This document shows, piece after piece, positions 44,213-52,122 of a DNA stretch of 64,000 nt (the first letter of the stretch is position 1; every line of letters starts with the position of its first letter). The position numbers and the translations under genes were made by a program. Source of the stretch: Pseudanabaena sp. ABRG5-3 (GTDB lineage: Bacteria; Cyanobacteriota; Cyanobacteriia; Pseudanabaenales; Pseudanabaenaceae); contig NZ_AP017560.1 in the NCBI RefSeq assembly GCF_003967015.1, positions 1,054,001-1,118,000 on the forward strand, given 5' to 3'. Below the pieces are notes generated by a model. That model searched no databases. It was not told where the DNA came from and saw nothing but the letters and a program-made list of their open reading frames with translations.

Positions 44213-45245
44213 ATGCTCTTCCCATTACCTGTGCCATGCGATCGACTTGCATCATCAACTTATCGAAAGCATCAAATGTGAGGGACTGTGGACCATCGGA
44301 TAGAGCTTTTTTGGGATTAGGATGCACTTCGATCATCAGGGAATCTACACCCGCAGCGATCGAGGCTAAACTCATTGATGGCACATAATCCGACCAGCCT
44401 GTGCCATGACTAGGATCGATCATGATTGGCAAATGGGTTAGCTTGCGTAGTACGGGTATCGCTGCTAAGTCTAAGGTGTTGCGAGTATATTCGCGATCAA
44501 AAGTCCGAATACCTCGCTCACAAAGAATTACATTGGGATTTCCCTCGGCGAGAATGTATTCTGCTGCCATCAGCCAATCGTCGATGGTTGCGGCTAATCC
44601 ACGCTTCAGCAAAACTGGCTTGTTCTGTTTACCCACCTGTTTTAATAAAGAGAAGTTCTGCATATTTCTCGCACCAATTTGCAGCACATCAGCAACTTCC
44701 GCAATCTTCTCAATATCACCAGTATCCATTACTTCCGTAATAATTCCCAAGCCGCTAGCTTCCCTTGCGGCGGCAAGAAGTGATAGAGCGCTCTCGCCAT
44801 GTCCCTGAAAGGCATAGGGAGAGGTGCGGGGTTTGTAGGCTCCACCCCTAAGAAACTGTGCGCCCGATGCCTTGACGCGGATTGCCGTTTCCACAATCAT
44901 CTCTTCGTTCTCAACGGAGCAAGGTCCCGCAACAACGACCAAAGGGCAATTCTCACCAATCGCTACATCACCATTGGGCGTAGGTACAGTTACGACGCTC
45001 GATTCATTTTGGCGATACTCGCGACTAGCGCGTTTAAAGGGACGTTCTACTCGCAAGACTGTCTCTATCCAAGGGCTTAATTCTTCGATGCGATGGCGAT
45101 CGAGATCGGCGGTTTCGCCCACTAATCCCAAAACAACTTTATGCTTGCCAACAATTTTTTCAGGTGATAATCCCCAACTAGATAGTTCGTCGCAGATCCG
45201 CTCAACTTCCTCTGCGGGTGTACCAATCTTGGTTACTACGATCAC
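44211..45245 (-). CDS. aroF: 3-deoxy-7-phosphoheptulonate synthase (DAHP synthase, AroF/type I-beta)
   Basis: First enzyme of the shikimate route, condensing phosphoenolpyruvate and erythrose 4-phosphate. The 344-residue protein has an N-terminal ferredoxin-like segment (residues 1-70, MIVVTKIGTPAEEVERICDE) and the TIM-barrel with VAGPCSVENEEM, RGGAYKPRTSPYAFQGHGE and HLPIMIDPSHGTGW. The start is GTG at 45245, with AAAGGAGA 7-8 bases upstream. It is transcribed away from the decayed gene at 45391. Confidence 0.93.
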   Translation of the reverse strand: MIVVTKIGTPAEEVERICDELSSWGLSPEKIVGKHKVVLGLVGETADLDRHRIEELSPWIETVLRVERPFKRASREYRQNESSVVTVPTPNGDVAIGENCPLVVVAGPCSVENEEMIVETAIRVKASGAQFLRGGAYKPRTSPYAFQGHGESALSLLAAAREASGLGIITEVMDTGDIEKIAEVADVLQIGARNMQNFSLLKQVGKQNKPVLLKRGLAATIDDWLMAAEYILAEGNPNVILCERGIRTFDREYTRNTLDLAAIPVLRKLTHLPIMIDPSHGTGWSDYVPSMSLASIAAGVDSLMIEVHPNPKKALSDGPQSLTFDAFDKLMMQVDRMAQVMGRA

Positions 45246-45350
45246 AGCTAGTCTCCTTTATGTAATATATTACCTGCCTTTATTCTATACAGTAAGCCTT
45301 AACAGAGACAGGATTTTCAATGTTTCTACCTTAAGAAGTAAGAATTTTCA

Positions 45351-45381
45351 AAGCACAAAATGGCTCAGCCATTTTATGCTT
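45351..45381 (-). terminator. Hairpin after the decayed secreted-protein gene
   Basis: AAGCACAAAATGGCT-C-AGCCATTTTATGCTT, one mismatch, in the 145-base gap downstream of the 45391 pseudogene on the minus strand. Confidence 0.6.
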
Positions 45382-45390
45382 CTGGTTTAT

Positions 45391-45950
45391 TTATGTATCA
45401 GCGCATGAACCGCCTGTCATGCGAACTTCATCAACCTGCGCCCATGTGTCTTGGTTCAGCGCCCAAAGCCCTGTAAATACATAATAGTTTCCAGTTTCTT
45501 GGGGACGAAATACTACTTTCAACTCTCGATATTTTGTCATAGCTCCAAATTGAGTTTGGGCAACAGGCTGTTGCTGAGAATTGCGAAATCCGAAATATCC
45601 ATCGGTGAGATTTCCTGATGTCCGCACTCTTGCAGTTAAAGTATAGGTACTGCCTGCCCTCAATTTCACAGGTTATCGAATTCTATTCCAACCTTGATTA
45701 TGGCGAATCCACGAATTATTCTTTCCACTAAAACTCAATCCTTTATTAATATCTATGCCAGATCGTCCTTCGCGTATCCAAGGTCTCACAATCGATGCTA
45801 TAGTCTGTTCTCCAATCCGACATCATCTAAGGGAGAGGCACAGGAAGCATAAACTGGAGATGGGAGCAAAGTTAGAGAAGCCGTATTGGCGATCGCACCT
45901 AAACCCACGAATAACGGAATGATTACTTTGCTGATGGTTATAGATTGCAT
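45391..45950 (-). pseudogene. Decayed secreted carbohydrate-binding-like protein
   Basis: ATG at 45950 gives a signal peptide, MQSITISKVIIPLFVGLGAI and so on to VYASC, then LDDVGLENRL and TAG. A second frame continues as IGEQTIASIVRPWIREGRSG and SFSGKNNSWIRHNQGWNRI, which is interrupted by TAA, and finally the C-terminal part (residues VKLRAGSTYTLTARV onward) to 45391. One frameshift and one stop thus break a protein of about 185 residues. The C-terminal part resembles a beta-sandwich carbohydrate-binding module (DTWAQVDEVRM ending). Functional loss is supported by the two lesions. Confidence 0.75.
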
Positions 45951-46146
45951 GATTTTTAAGATTTCTATAGAGACAACTAGATTTTAGCTAGTCATGTAGG
46001 GATTGAATCTAGTTGCAATTCTTCAGATTCATCTACAAGTATCCTTAGTTGCGAATTGCTCAACGCTATATCTCGATAATGTTAGAATATAAAACGTTAC
46101 AAAAATTGAAATAAATAGCAAAAGCTAGATCTAGGTAGTTACAAAT

Positions 46147-47022
46147 ATGGCAGTCAAACCAGATTGGTTGCGAGTAAAAGCCCCACAATGGGAGCGCGTT
46201 GGCAATGTCAAAGAAGTCCTGCGCGACTTAGGGCTAAATACTGTATGCGAAGAAGCTTCTTGCCCAAATATTGGCGAATGCTTCAACCAAGGTACTGCCA
46301 CATTTTTAATTATGGGACCTGCTTGCACCCGTGCCTGTCCTTACTGCGATATTGATTTTGAAAAGAAGCCTCAAGCTCTCGATCCGATGGAACCGATTAA
46401 CCTTGGTGAAGCAGTACGGCGGATGAAGCTGAAGCATGTCGTGGTAACTTCTGTTAATCGTGATGACTTGCCCGATGGTGGCGCTTCGCAATTCGTGCGT
46501 TGCATCGAAGAAATTCGTAAATTGATGCCACAGACCACAATTGAACTGCTTATTCCCGACCTCTGTGCTAATTGGGAAGCTTTAGAAACGATTCTCTCCG
46601 CACGTCCCCATGTGCTGAATCACAATACAGAAACTGTGCCGAGACTTTATCGCCGTGTTCGTCCACAGGGAGACTACCAGCGTAGTTTGGAACTCTTGCG
46701 TCGCGCCCGTGAAATTGCGCCTTGGGTCTATACCAAGTCAGGAATTATGGTGGGTATGAGTGAGACTGATGAGGAAGTTAGAGCCGTCATGCGTGATTTA
46801 CGAGCAGTAGATTGCGACATCATTACCATCGGTCAATATCTCCAACCTTCCGCTAAGCATTTGACTCTGCATGAGTTTGTCACACCTGAACAGTTTGAAG
46901 CATGGCGGATTGCTGGTGAAGAAATGGGATTCTTGCAAGTGGTTTCTTCGCCGCTTACGCGCAGTTCCTATCATGCTGAGCAGGTACAAGCATTGATGAA
47001 GTTATATCCAAAAGAAGTGTAG
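46147..47022 (+). CDS. lipA: Lipoyl synthase
   Basis: Radical SAM enzyme that inserts two sulfurs into octanoyl groups on lipoyl proteins. The 291-residue protein has the auxiliary-cluster motif [12 protein letters not shown] and the SAM-cluster motif CTRACPYCD, and the C-terminal [13 protein letters not shown] with the RSSYH serine. Length and residues are intact. ATG at 46147 begins [14 protein letters not shown]. It precedes the toxin-antitoxin island. GcvT and GcvH need lipoate, but they are not linked here. Confidence 0.95.
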   Translation: MAVKPDWLRVKAPQWERVGNVKEVLRDLGLNTVCEEASCPNIGECFNQGTATFLIMGPACTRACPYCDIDFEKKPQALDPMEPINLGEAVRRMKLKHVVVTSVNRDDLPDGGASQFVRCIEEIRKLMPQTTIELLIPDLCANWEALETILSARPHVLNHNTETVPRLYRRVRPQGDYQRSLELLRRAREIAPWVYTKSGIMVGMSETDEEVRAVMRDLRAVDCDIITIGQYLQPSAKHLTLHEFVTPEQFEAWRIAGEEMGFLQVVSSPLTRSSYHAEQVQALMKLYPKEV

Positions 47023-47070
47023 TGATAGTTGAGATATGGCGATCGCAATATCACCCCATTTTTTGCTAAA

Positions 47071-47130
47071 GCGATCGCCTCAAATATCAATGCTTCTATC
47101 AGAGAAGCGATCGCCTCTAATCTCTGTCTA
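47071..47130. repeat. Degenerate HIP1-bounded repeat unit downstream of lipA
   Basis: GCGATCGCCTCAAATATCAA then TGCTTCTATCAGAGAA and another HIP1 site, followed by CCTCTAATCTCTG. It matches the A and C parts of the repeats at 47680, 48520 and 49251 with mismatches. Confidence 0.6.
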
Positions 47131-47385
47131 CTCATAATGTGACCATACAGAAACAACTCGAACAGTTTTAGCTTCATCATGGACTGAATAAACCAAACGA
47201 TGTTTGATATTGATTCTTCTTGATAAATATCCTTTCAAGTTGCCTGAAAGTTTTTCATAGGGAGGTTCATAAGGATTTCGTTTGAGAATTTCTAGTAAAG
47301 ATTTGAGGTTAGAGTCCAAATTAGCAAACTTTAATTTTTTTGCATCTCTAATCACATTCCGACTAAATTCAATCTTCCATTGCAT
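47128..47385 (-). CDS. Txe/YoeB-family toxin
   Basis: An 85-residue mRNA interferase of the RelE superfamily, YoeB/Txe branch, which cleaves mRNA in the ribosome A-site. The chain is MQWKIEFSRNVIRDAKKLK, then GNLKGYLSRRINIKHRLVYS and VRVVSVWSHYE; the terminal YS-His-Tyr pattern is characteristic of YoeB. It overlaps its antitoxin gene by 17 bases. No frameshift is visible. Confidence 0.9.
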   Translation of the reverse strand: MQWKIEFSRNVIRDAKKLKFANLDSNLKSLLEILKRNPYEPPYEKLSGNLKGYLSRRINIKHRLVYSVHDEAKTVRVVSVWSHYE

Positions 47386-47632
47386 TCAAGGCTCCAAGAA
47401 ATTCATCTTCAGAAACCCAATCATCTGCTTGTTCTGCGGCTCTTATTGACTCAACTAAATTAGGGATAGATTGTAGATAGAGGGTTTCTTGTATGCTCTC
47501 CCAATCAGATTTAGATAGCAATACTGCGTCACCTTGCCGACTTGTAATAAATCTTGGCAAATGATCTTTATTAACTTGCTCGACTAAGCTGAATAAGTTG
47601 GCTCTCGCTTCACTCGCATTGAGAATTTTCAT
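47369..47632 (-). CDS. Phd/YefM-family antitoxin
   Basis: An 87-residue antitoxin for the adjacent YoeB-type toxin. MKILNASEARANLFSLVEQV is the Phd/YefM N-terminal DNA-binding fold, followed by DHLPRFITSRQGDAVLLSKS and a C-terminal toxin-binding helix (QADDWVSEDEFLGALNAMED). ATG at 47632 is preferred to a TTG at 47644. The pair is flanked by HIP1-repeat copies. Confidence 0.9.
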   Translation of the reverse strand: MKILNASEARANLFSLVEQVNKDHLPRFITSRQGDAVLLSKSDWESIQETLYLQSIPNLVESIRAAEQADDWVSEDEFLGALNAMED

Positions 47633-47679
47633 AGGGAAACCCAAACTCGTACAATTTATTGTACCACTCTTTTGTTTAA

Positions 47680-47758
47680 GCGATTGCTTAAAATATCCAT
47701 ACTCCCACTACACAAGCGATCGCCCCTCAACAAACCAACAACATCAAATAGCGATCGC
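47680..47758. repeat. HIP1-punctuated repeat, copy 1 (units A-B)
   Basis: 79 bases from GCGATTGC at 47680 to GCGATCGC at 47751-47758. Unit A (CTTAAAATATCCATACTCCC then ACTACACAA) and unit B (CCCTCAACAAACCAACAACA then TCAAATA) are bounded by HIP1 octamers. It lies upstream of the yefM-type gene. Confidence 0.88.
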
Positions 47759-47781
47759 TTTATTAGCTTGATGACAAAAAG

Positions 47782-48183
47782 CTAGACAGATTTCCTTGAA
47801 TCATTTGATGGAGGATGCCAACCAACTTTCACCCATGCTTGTCTAGCTCTCATAATTTCTGCTTCACCGCGAACTTCATCATTCAAATCTAGGCGATTTA
47901 CAGTTGCTCTTCCCGTTTCAGTTATACCAATAATTTTACATCCATCTTTACTCCAAATAAAATGATCATTCCATACTTGATGACGAGGATGAAATAGATT
48001 TACAGCATTTAATGTTTCTGGATCTTTGCCTTGGATGAAGTTGTAATGGTGTGAGTTGCAGCGCTGGCAAGCTAGGGCTAAGTTATCAAGGTCATCTGAA
48101 CCGCCAATGGATCTCGGTTGAATGTGATCTATCTCAAATCTTGAAGGACTAATTTCTTCTGAAGAATGACAATATTCACACAA
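47782..48183 (-). CDS. HNH endonuclease, apparently 5'-truncated
   Basis: A 133-residue HNH protein with CEYCHSSEEISPSRFEIDHI, QPRSIGGSDDLDNLALACQRCNSHH and later IGITETGRATVNRLDLND. Family members usually have about 18 more residues before the first CEYC, ending in a VKERA-like stretch. Here the frame opens only at a TTG (48183) next to that motif, with a TAA a few codons upstream. The catalytic His and metal Cys pairs remain. It is either a minimal start or a gene that has lost its N-terminus. It follows a small protein gene (48243-48482). Confidence 0.75.
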   Translation of the reverse strand: MCEYCHSSEEISPSRFEIDHIQPRSIGGSDDLDNLALACQRCNSHHYNFIQGKDPETLNAVNLFHPRHQVWNDHFIWSKDGCKIIGITETGRATVNRLDLNDEVRGEAEIMRARQAWVKVGWHPPSNDSRKSV

Positions 48184-48242
48184 AAAAATTTGCTCTTTGT
48201 CTTATTTGGAGTCTTATTGCTATAGGGATTGCCATGTAAAAT

Positions 48243-48482
48243 TTAGGATTCGCTAATAATTTTGGCATTAAGCAAAGTAAAAATTTGATCTAGTTCTAAA
48301 ATCCCTGCCAATTCTGCTTTTTCTCTGTCATTTAGCCCAATTCCTTTAAGCCGTTCATTCAATTCATCTAAGCGGCTTTGTAATTCTTCAGAGAACTTAA
48401 ACAAATAGCGATCGCGGACTTTTGCGGTAATAATTCCTGTGGATATCCACGAAGATGGCTTTACCATTGTTTGAGTCATCAT
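48243..48482 (-). CDS. Small conserved cyanobacterial protein of unknown function
   Basis: A 79-residue protein beginning MMTQTMVKPSSWISTGIITA, then KVRDRYLFKFSEELQSRLDE and a C-terminal DQIFTLLNAKIISES. Related short proteins occur in cyanobacteria, often beside an HNH gene; no function is established. AAGGAG lies 8 bases before the ATG at 48482. It is upstream of the HNH gene on the same strand, 59 bases apart. Confidence 0.7.
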   Translation of the reverse strand: MMTQTMVKPSSWISTGIITAKVRDRYLFKFSEELQSRLDELNERLKGIGLNDREKAELAGILELDQIFTLLNAKIISES

Positions 48483-48519
48483 TTGTTTAACTCCTTGCTC
48501 TTGCTAGTAACAATTATAA

Positions 48520-48598
48520 GCTATCGCCTAAAATATCCATACTTCCATCACACAAGCGATCGCCCCTCAACAAACCAACAACATCAAACAGCGATCGC
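48520..48598. repeat. HIP1-punctuated repeat, copy 2 (units A-B)
   Basis: 79 bases, the same length and order as copy 1, with A reading CTAAAATATCCATACTTCCA and B reading CCCTCAACAAACCAACAACA; bounded by GCTATCGC and GCGATCGC. It lies upstream of the 79-residue protein gene. Confidence 0.88.
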
Positions 48599-48623
48599 CC
48601 CTAATACCATTCACTGCGTCGAA

Positions 48624-49179
48624 TTACCATGCAGTAGGTTGAAAATCATCATCATTAGCGATCGCCACTCCCTCACCCGAAGGCTTAATTACAAACAATC
48701 CTTGACGATAAGCATAGCGATCTATACCCTCATTAATCTCAATTCCTGCGACAGATCCATAGGCTTTAAAGTTACGGTAATGCGGAAAGGAATCTTTAAA
48801 GCGTGTTAACTTCTCCACAAACTCATCCACATCATCCTTTGATAAACGGGATTTGCATTCTACTAACACCAGTTCTGTATCATCCACAGCCAGAATATCT
48901 ATTTCCATCGCAAAACCTTGACGTTTAGTTCTGGCGCGAGGATAAACTTCTTTTACATCAATTCCTTTTTCTTGAAATAGCCGCAATACCGCAGGCTCCA
49001 CTAACTCTTCAACAAAACGCCCCCATCTTGTTGTAAGTGCTTCAACGGCTTTAGTGGTGCGATCTACTGTTTTTTGAGTTCTGCCATGCTGCGATCTGCC
49101 TCAGCCGCACGGCGATCATACTCTTGTTGAGAGGCTTGAAACAGCTTGTAGATGTCGTCAATAGTTACAGGGGTACTCA
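48624..49179 (-). pseudogene. DUF3782-type nuclease-like gene, frameshifted in a T6 run
   Basis: ATG at 49179 gives MSTPVTIDDIYKLFQASQQE and on to MAELKKQ and TAG; a second frame continues VDRTTKAVEALTTRWGRFVE, ELVEPAVLRLF and on to the end at 48624. The shift lies in the run of six T (49070-49075 on the plus strand). The C-terminal part has FAMEIDILAVDDTELVLVEC and KSRLS, a PD-(D/E)XK-like E-x-D...EC-K pattern, then GLFVIKPSGEGVAIANDDDF. A full product would be about 185 residues. It may be decayed, a slippage-prone gene or a sequencing error. Confidence 0.75.
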
Positions 49180-49250
49180 TAAACCTATTTGAATTTTTCT
49201 TTGAAATTTCTACATCCAAGTTATCACAGATAATACGGGGCTTTAGTACA

Positions 49251-49358
49251 GCGATCGCCCCTCAACAAACCAACAACATCAAACAGCGATCTCGCCCCTA
49301 ATCTCAATCAAAAAGCGATCGCCTAAAATATCCACACTTTCACTACACAAGCGATCGC
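49251..49358. repeat. HIP1-punctuated repeat, copy 3 (units B-C-A)
   Basis: Unit B (49251-49290, CCCTCAACAAACCAACAACA), then CCCCTAATCTCAATCAAAAA (unit C), then unit A (49315-49358, CTAAAATATCCACACTTTCA). It is the same set of units as copies 1 and 2 in a rotated order. It is upstream of the DUF3782 gene. Confidence 0.85.
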
Positions 49359-49362
49359 AATT

Positions 49363-49387
49363 ATGCCAAATAAAGTATATTAGGCAT
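49363..49387. promoter_or_regulatory. Operator-like inverted repeat upstream of the XRE gene
   Basis: ATGCCAAATA-AAGTA-TATTAGGCAT, 25 bases, with one mismatch in the 10-base half-sites. It lies 26 bases before the XRE start and overlaps a TATATT / TATAAT-like promoter region. It suits autorepression by the XRE protein. Confidence 0.55.
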
Positions 49388-49413
49388 AATACAACAAATC
49401 AAAGAAGAAACAA

Positions 49414-49719
49414 ATGAATCAGAATCAAGTTTCTCAAGTTATTCAAGGTGGAGCGAATGTATTTGAAGATTTAGGTTTTGCGCCTGAAGAGGCTCTTAAT
49501 CTCAAAATTCGGGCTGACTTGATGTTGAATATTAAGCGGTTCATTCAGTCTCAAGGATGGACTCAAAAGCAAGCTGCTTTGTTTTTTGGTGAAACTCAAC
49601 CTCGGATTAGCGATTTGATCAATGGCGATATTGAGAGGTTTAGCATTGATAAGTTGGTAATGATGTTGGTGCGTGCAGGGATGGATGTGAGGTTTGAGGT
49701 AAATGTGAAAGCGGCTTGA
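49414..49719 (+). CDS. XRE-family antitoxin (HigA-like)
   Basis: A 101-residue helix-turn-helix protein with FEDLGFAPEEALNLKIRADL followed by the Cro-like HTH GWTQKQAALFFGETQPRISDLING. This N-terminal pattern belongs to antitoxins paired with Gp49/HigB-like toxins. The toxin gene here is on the opposite strand, 5 bases away and convergent. The ATG at 49414 follows AAAGAAGAAAC. It may be controlled by the repeat at 49363. Confidence 0.88.
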   Translation: MNQNQVSQVIQGGANVFEDLGFAPEEALNLKIRADLMLNIKRFIQSQGWTQKQAALFFGETQPRISDLINGDIERFSIDKLVMMLVRAGMDVRFEVNVKAA

Positions 49720-49724
49720 TAATT

Positions 49725-50078
49725 TTATTTGTCAATGTTTGCTTTGTCAGATTGTCGATACTGTAACATTTGCTGATAACGCTTTTGTCCGATTTCTATG
49801 TCTGATTTTGAAGTCTTTTGAGTTTTCTTTTGAAAGGCATGGAGAACGTAAACGGCTTCTGCAAATCTGGCGACATAAAAGATTCGATAAGCATCTTCAA
49901 TCCGAATCCGAATTTCTTCAACACCTAAACCAACTGTCGGCATGGGTTTGAAGTCTGAAGGCGTATCGCCACTCTGAACGGCTCTTAGTTGGAAACCTGC
50001 TTTTTTACGAGCAGCATCAGGAAAATTTGTTAGGTCATTGAGGGATGAGCCGATCCAACGAATTGGTTTATCAGTCAT
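49725..50078 (-). CDS. Gp49/HigB-like RelE-superfamily toxin (DUF891)
   Basis: A 117-residue RelE-fold toxin: IRWIGSSLNDLTNFPDAARK, then KKAGFQLRAVQSGDTPSDFK, VEEIRIRIEDAYRIFYVARF and HAFQKKTQKTSKSDIEIGQKR. It starts with an ATGA overlap from the DUF2726 gene and so belongs to that transcript. Its likely antitoxin (49414) is convergent rather than co-directional, which is unusual for this family. Confidence 0.87.
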   Translation of the reverse strand: MTDKPIRWIGSSLNDLTNFPDAARKKAGFQLRAVQSGDTPSDFKPMPTVGLGVEEIRIRIEDAYRIFYVARFAEAVYVLHAFQKKTQKTSKSDIEIGQKRYQQMLQYRQSDKANIDK

Positions 50079-50590
50079 ACTCTTTGACTCTGATGATTTT
50101 CTTCCATCACTGACAGCAAAAATTCACGCAATTTATCACGTCCTAAGCCTCGATAAACATTCACTTCACAGCAAATATTTTGAGGTTGCTCGGCTTTGGC
50201 AAAGCGGACAATGCCTTTAGATGGTTCGTCAGCATAGATTAATGGGAGTTCTGCTTTTCTGAGAATTGCTGCTTTTTTACGATCTGCTTCTTGTCTCTCA
50301 GGTAAGTCATGATAGGGGCTTTGACGTTCTATTGCAATTACGGGCAAAGAAAACATAGCTTCATGGCGACAAATCAAAATATCGAGAGAGCTACAACTCT
50401 TGATAAATCTCTGTAATTCATAATGTAAACTTGCTTCTAGTCTATTTTTCTGAACGATCCGCGCAAGGGAAACTTCAGGAAATAAACGGTATTGAGTTTT
50501 ATCTTGTAAAACCCCTTCAATCAATTCCATCAAACAAATTTGTCCCTGATGAAGAAAAGATCTTCCCTCTTGAACTTGGCTTATGTACAT
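50075..50590 (-). CDS. DUF2726-type protein
   Basis: A 171-residue protein with the DUF2726 pattern: YRLFPEVSLARIVQKNRLEA, then SSLDILICRHEAMFSLPVIA, IERQSPYHDLPERQEADRKK and ILRKAELPLIYADEPSKG. The family is predicted to have a restriction-endonuclease-like fold; the Asp of SLDILIC and the Glu of IAIER could be part of its site. ATG at 50590. It overlaps the downstream toxin by four bases and lies 35 bases after the 276-residue gene. Confidence 0.7.
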   Translation of the reverse strand: MYISQVQEGRSFLHQGQICLMELIEGVLQDKTQYRLFPEVSLARIVQKNRLEASLHYELQRFIKSCSSLDILICRHEAMFSLPVIAIERQSPYHDLPERQEADRKKAAILRKAELPLIYADEPSKGIVRFAKAEQPQNICCEVNVYRGLGRDKLREFLLSVMEENHQSQRV

Positions 50591-50625
50591 AGTTGTCAAT
50601 GAATTTTCAGTATTATGTTTATATT

Positions 50626-51444
50626 CTAATGAAATTTACTATCAGCACTAGAAGCGTTACTAGAAGTATTATCTTCGTCATTAGATGAAATATAAGGCTT
50701 TTCTCCATTAGAGCGAAGAAACACTGTCAAATTCTCAACTAAATCGAGTAAAAGCCCTTTTAGCTCTGAATGATGAGAGAATGAAATTCTAGAGGTTGAC
50801 GGAAATCTTTGATCAGAACTCAACTCATAGCAGATATTTTGTTCAGTCATATCTTCAATTATTGGAGGAATATCTGAATAAGGTAATTTATATCCGCTTG
50901 TTGAAAAATATGAGTTTTCTTCAAAGTTAGATGCATCTATATCTGTATCTCCGATAAATTCAATAATTCGCCCAAAGAATTCAGGCTTTTCTATGGGTGG
51001 TACATACAGTTCTATAGTTACTTGAAAAGTTCCATAATACTCATCGTAATTATTCCAATAAAATCTGGCTAAATAGTTAGTCCAAATTTTGTTATGAATC
51101 GACAGAGCAATCTCTTCCTGTTGCTGCACAACGTAAATAGCAACTTTTGGGCGCTTAGAATCAGTTTTAGGAATGATTGTTGCGTATTGTTTACGATATC
51201 GAACTTCATATAAATCCTTTAAACCAAGCTCATCTAATATCGCAATTACCGTCTCAATAGTTGGTATGCCAGCAGAATTAACTCCTGTATTTGTTGCTGA
51301 AGAAGAAGATAACTCTTCCTGATGGAGCAAATCACTGATACCCAATAAAGACTGGAGTTGCTTGATATCCCAAGCGATCTTTTGAGTACCATCATCGAGC
51401 GTTAGTAGCTCAACATTTAGGGGTTGTCTGTTCACGATTCTCAT
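50626..51444 (-). CDS. Protein of unknown function, first gene of the 51.4-49.7 kb operon
   Basis: A 272-residue protein (from ATG 51444) that I do not recognise. It begins MRIVNRQPLNVELLTLDDGT, has a central RPKVAIYVVQQQEEIALSIH with a long beta-rich stretch (WTNYLARFYWNNYDEYYGTF), and a Ser/Asn-rich acidic C-terminus (SNDEDNTSSNASSADSKFH). No signal peptide or membrane segment. A GTG at 51456 would add four residues. It is followed at 35 bases by the DUF2726 gene and then by the toxin. Confidence 0.55.
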   Translation of the reverse strand: MRIVNRQPLNVELLTLDDGTQKIAWDIKQLQSLLGISDLLHQEELSSSSATNTGVNSAGIPTIETVIAILDELGLKDLYEVRYRKQYATIIPKTDSKRPKVAIYVVQQQEEIALSIHNKIWTNYLARFYWNNYDEYYGTFQVTIELYVPPIEKPEFFGRIIEFIGDTDIDASNFEENSYFSTSGYKLPYSDIPPIIEDMTEQNICYELSSDQRFPSTSRISFSHHSELKGLLLDLVENLTVFLRSNGEKPYISSNDEDNTSSNASSADSKFH

Positions 51445-51580
51445 ATACCCAAACACACTAATTTGGCTGCTTGGATTTATCCTAACATACTAATTTGGCT
51501 TTTTTGGTAAATTTGGTAAAAAAATTTTAGACGGTAAAAAGTAAAAAAGTTCTCTAGATCATTCGCGATCGCCACAAAAT

Positions 51581-51901
51581 TTACACCTGACTAACAACTG
51601 GCACTCTCAACTTAACCCAAGACTTTTGCAACACACTAGGCTTAACACTCAACCAAACTTGATTGCGATCGTCCTCAGTATAGCCAACCACCACCGCCCC
51701 CACAGGCGAACCAATCTCAGGATACATTTCTGGAGTCATCGCCCCACTATCCAAAAAATCTGGAATCTGGATAATTCCCTTAACATTCTCATCCCCAATA
51801 TCAACAAACACCCCAAAAGGCGCATGAAATTCTACTTTTCCGTAAATTAACTTCCCAAGCTGATACTTAGTTTTGACCTGATTCCAAAATTGACTATTCA
51901 T
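51581..51901 (-). CDS. S1 RNA-binding domain protein
   Basis: A 106-residue protein dominated by an S1 OB-fold: LIYGKVEFHAPFGVFVDIGD (about 18-37), then GIIQIPDF and VGAVVVGYTEDDRNQVWLSV. S1 domains bind single-stranded RNA. ATG at 51901 overlaps the TAA of the upstream HicB-like gene by one base (TAATG), so it is translationally coupled to it. Its partner in the usual HicAB set would be HicA; instead an S1 protein follows here. Confidence 0.8.
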   Translation of the reverse strand: MNSQFWNQVKTKYQLGKLIYGKVEFHAPFGVFVDIGDENVKGIIQIPDFLDSGAMTPEMYPEIGSPVGAVVVGYTEDDRNQVWLSVKPSVLQKSWVKLRVPVVSQV

Positions 51902-52122
51902 TAGGCTAATTGCAATACTTGAGGTAATGGTAAGGGCTTACCCGATGCTTCGTAATCTTCGATTAAAAGTTCTAAAACCTCCTCTGCATTAGCGATCACC
52001 TCAGCATAAGTATCTCCATGCGTAAAGTATCGCTGCAAGGCATTGGAAAACTCAGGTAATTCTACCAAGTAGCATTTGTCTTCATCTGACCAGACAATGT
52101 TAATCCGATATTTGTGATTCAT
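51901..52122 (-). CDS. HicB-family antitoxin-like protein
   Basis: A 73-residue protein like the one at 10093: INIVWSDEDKCYLVELPEFS, then HGDTYAEVIANAEEVLELLI and a proline-rich tail (GKPLPLPQVLQLA). No HicA gene is adjacent. Its stop overlaps the S1 gene start, and its start overlaps the stop of a small upstream frame, so three short genes are chained in one transcript that starts with higBA. Confidence 0.82.
   Translation of the reverse strand: MNHKYRINIVWSDEDKCYLVELPEFSNALQRYFTHGDTYAEVIANAEEVLELLIEDYEASGKPLPLPQVLQLA

Noticed and set aside
47071-49358. Regularly spaced HIP1 octamers at about 35-base intervals, resembling a CRISPR array
   Set aside because: The intervening units are themselves repeated among copies (A, B and C) and there are no cas genes, so these are dispersed repeats and not spacers.
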